Assembly (NCBI GenBank): GCA_945788595.1
Contig: CALZMS010000065.1
Location: forward strand, 1-6,207
Source: an uncultured Lachnospiraceae bacterium
GTDB taxonomy: Bacteria; Bacillota; Clostridia; Lachnospirales; Lachnospiraceae
Direction: 5' to 3'
Length of the DNA: 6,207 nt
Shown here: piece after piece, positions 5,101 to 6,207 of the stretch
How the letters are laid out: every line of letters begins with the position of its first letter
Numbering within the stretch: position 1 is the first letter of the stretch
Program-made: the position numbers and the translations under genes
The notes under the pieces: model-generated
Database searches by the model: none
What the model was told of the DNA's origin: nothing
What the model saw: the letters and a program-made list of their open reading frames with translations, nothing else

Positions 5101-6039
5101 CTATACAAACTTCTTTTCTCGTTCCATATCACTGTTCATGCGATCCATGATTCGCTCATGGAAAGCATCCATACCATCCTCCGCGTTCTCCGCCAACTGC
5201 CGGAAAATCATCAGAATCGTCAGACACAGCGGATACTTGCCGCCATTGACGGTACAAGCTGTGATCAGGCCATTCTCATTGACCACGTAACGGATCGTGG
5301 TCTCCTTATCCTTAGTCAGCTCATATTCCATATCAAAATCATTGTTGTGATAATAGGGAAGCATCGACAAAAGGATCGGCCGGATATCGTCCGCCATTCT
5401 GCGGTTGATCAGAGAGATCACTGAAAACAGATCTGACGTAAGGGCTTTTTCCGAACCCTCCAAAAACGTCTTGATCAAATCACCCTTTCTGTTGTAACGG
5501 TAATCGATCATAGAATTTCGCTGCAGCATGGCCAGACTCTTTGCCTTTTCCCGCTCCTCTTCCTCCGCGGAAATTACCCGTTTTCTCGGCATCGGTTTCA
5601 ACGGTGCCGGAGAAGATGCCGGTTCTGTTGCTGTCGGGGATGCAGCTGCACCCGAAACAGCCTGTCCCACTGAAGCTGTAGTCGCTGCCCCGGACATCTG
5701 TCCTCCCGAAGCTGTTGACGTTGCCGATGCCACCTGTCCTGCTGGAACCGCCTGCGCAGTCATCGGCGAAACCACCCCATACGTTTCCTCATACTTCTTC
5801 ACTGCACTGTCACCGATACTCTCGATCTCCTTCAGATGACGGTCCGTATCATCCAACGTACAGCCCTCCAGACGCTTAATAAAAATCATATCCTCCCGGT
5901 TGTCCGCCTTAATATAAAACAATACCGCTTCCCGGGAATCCGCAGCCTCCATAACGATAAACGCATAACCACACTGCCCCGGCATCGTCTGCCGCTCCCG
6001 AAACAGATATCTTTTCACAACTCTGGCTTCAATTCTCAT
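5101..6039 (-). CDS. Unrecognised two-domain protein with an Ala/Ser/Thr-rich linker
   Basis: I do not recognise this protein. With the chosen start (MRIEARVVKR) it has 312 residues. The N-terminal part (about 1-88) is mixed alpha/beta in character (YAFIVMEAADSREAVLFYIKA, 25-45, then a charged helix to EETYGV). A low-complexity linker rich in A, S, T, G, P and Q runs from about 90 to 150. A basic-acidic stretch (PRKRVISAEEEEREKAK, 151-167) leads to a C-terminal domain (about 170-312) with YHNNDFDMEYELTKDKETT (230-248) and an Asp/Glu-rich helical end. There is no signal peptide and no clear membrane segment, so it is probably cytoplasmic. The start at 6039 is preferred because GGGAG lies 6 nt before it; an ATG at 6084 in the same frame would add 15 residues but lacks an SD. 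It lies upstream of the HD hydrolase, probably in the same operon. Confidence 0.8.
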   Translation of the reverse strand: MRIEARVVKRYLFRERQTMPGQCGYAFIVMEAADSREAVLFYIKADNREDMIFIKRLEGCTLDDTDRHLKEIESIGDSAVKKYEETYGVVSPMTAQAVPAGQVASATSTASGGQMSGAATTASVGQAVSGAAASPTATEPASSPAPLKPMPRKRVISAEEEEREKAKSLAMLQRNSMIDYRYNRKGDLIKTFLEGSEKALTSDLFSVISLINRRMADDIRPILLSMLPYYHNNDFDMEYELTKDKETTIRYVVNENGLITACTVNGGKYPLCLTILMIFRQLAENAEDGMDAFHERIMDRMNSDMEREKKFV

Positions 6040-6115
6040 ATCCAACTCCCAACTGCAGTCTCTCGCTGCCATAACTATGTCCATTCTAACATAAACCGAC
6101 CCGCTTGGGAATCAC
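6040..6115. other. Short intergenic gap upstream of the unknown protein
   Basis: TAGAAT in the minus orientation just upstream of 6084 is a possible -10, but no convincing -35 is present at the right distance. No hairpin terminator was found here. I cannot tell whether the unknown gene has its own promoter or is read through from further upstream. Confidence 0.3.
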
Positions 6116-6207
6116 TCAAAAACGTAAATTGGGGTCGTCGTCATTTGGCGGCCTCTTTGTACGTACATAAACTTCGCGCGACTTTAACGAGCACGACTCC
6201 GAGACTA
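6116..6207 (-). CDS. Possible C-terminal tail of an upstream minus-strand gene
   Basis: On the minus strand, the frame starting at 6205 is open to a TGA at 6118-6116 and ends REVYVRTKRPPNDDDPNLRF, a hydrophilic, plausible protein tail. A second minus frame is also open to a TGA at 6143-6141 (ending LCTYKEAAK). With only about 90 nt in view neither can be proven. If real, the gene would end 76 nt before the preferred start of the unknown protein and might belong to the same operon. Confidence 0.3.
   Translation of the reverse strand, partial: VSESCSLKSREVYVRTKRPPNDDDPNLRF

Noticed and set aside
5528..5839. Plus-strand Ala-rich ORF opposite the linker of the unknown protein
   Set aside because: It is the complement of the Ala/Ser/Thr linker, and the frame with an SD and a domain-like continuation is on the minus strand.
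1..6207. tRNA, rRNA, insertion sequence or phage attachment site
   Set aside because: No tRNA-like cloverleaf, rRNA segment, transposase or integrase frame, or flanking target duplication was seen.

Overview
The window looks like a chromosomal segment of a Gram-positive Clostridia-type bacterium, most likely Lachnospiraceae-like. This is an inference from purine-rich Shine-Dalgarno (SD) sites, moderate-GC genes with AT-rich intergenic DNA, and a Firmicutes-style Tad pilus locus with a very divergent TadZ. No species can be named from the sequence alone. Every protein gene that can be supported lies on the minus strand.

Region by region (left to right, so minus-strand operons read right to left). 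1-2351: start of a Tad/Flp pilus operon in the order A24 prepilin peptidase, TadZ/CpaE-like protein with a degraded nucleotide-binding loop, CpaF/TadA secretion ATPase (cut by the window edge). The three genes overlap one another by about 20 nt, and a good sigma-A type promoter with an extended -10 lies at 2432-2460. 2499-2533: hairpin terminator closing the next unit. 2588-3718: a two-gene unit, a YgjP-type zinc metallopeptidase followed 9 nt later by a YbaK/EbsC-type aminoacyl-tRNA deacylase. 4403-6039: a second two-gene unit, an unrecognised protein with an Ala/Ser/Thr-rich linker followed by a stand-alone HD hydrolase of the RelA/SpoT/MESH1 type. 6116-6207: possible tail of another minus-strand gene.

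The most unusual part is the only plus-strand unit, about 3894-4341. A near-consensus promoter (TTGACA, 17 nt, TATTAT, with a TG extension and an AT-rich upstream stretch) should make an RNA of about 410 nt that ends at a perfect 15-bp hairpin. The RNA has no normal gene. It carries seven copies of a core close to GAGGTACAGACCAATGG, spaced about 55 nt apart. Each copy looks like a ribosome-binding site with a start-codon position exactly 11 nt from the GGTAC, and each has an in-frame stop 2-5 codons after that position. Three copies have a real ATG (peptides MEI, MA and MDVAQ); four have ATC or AAG there. It reads as a tandem array of start-stop minigenes or ribosome-binding decoys. I do not recognise it as a described RNA family. 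Its 3' end is convergent with the HD hydrolase gene and shares its terminator.
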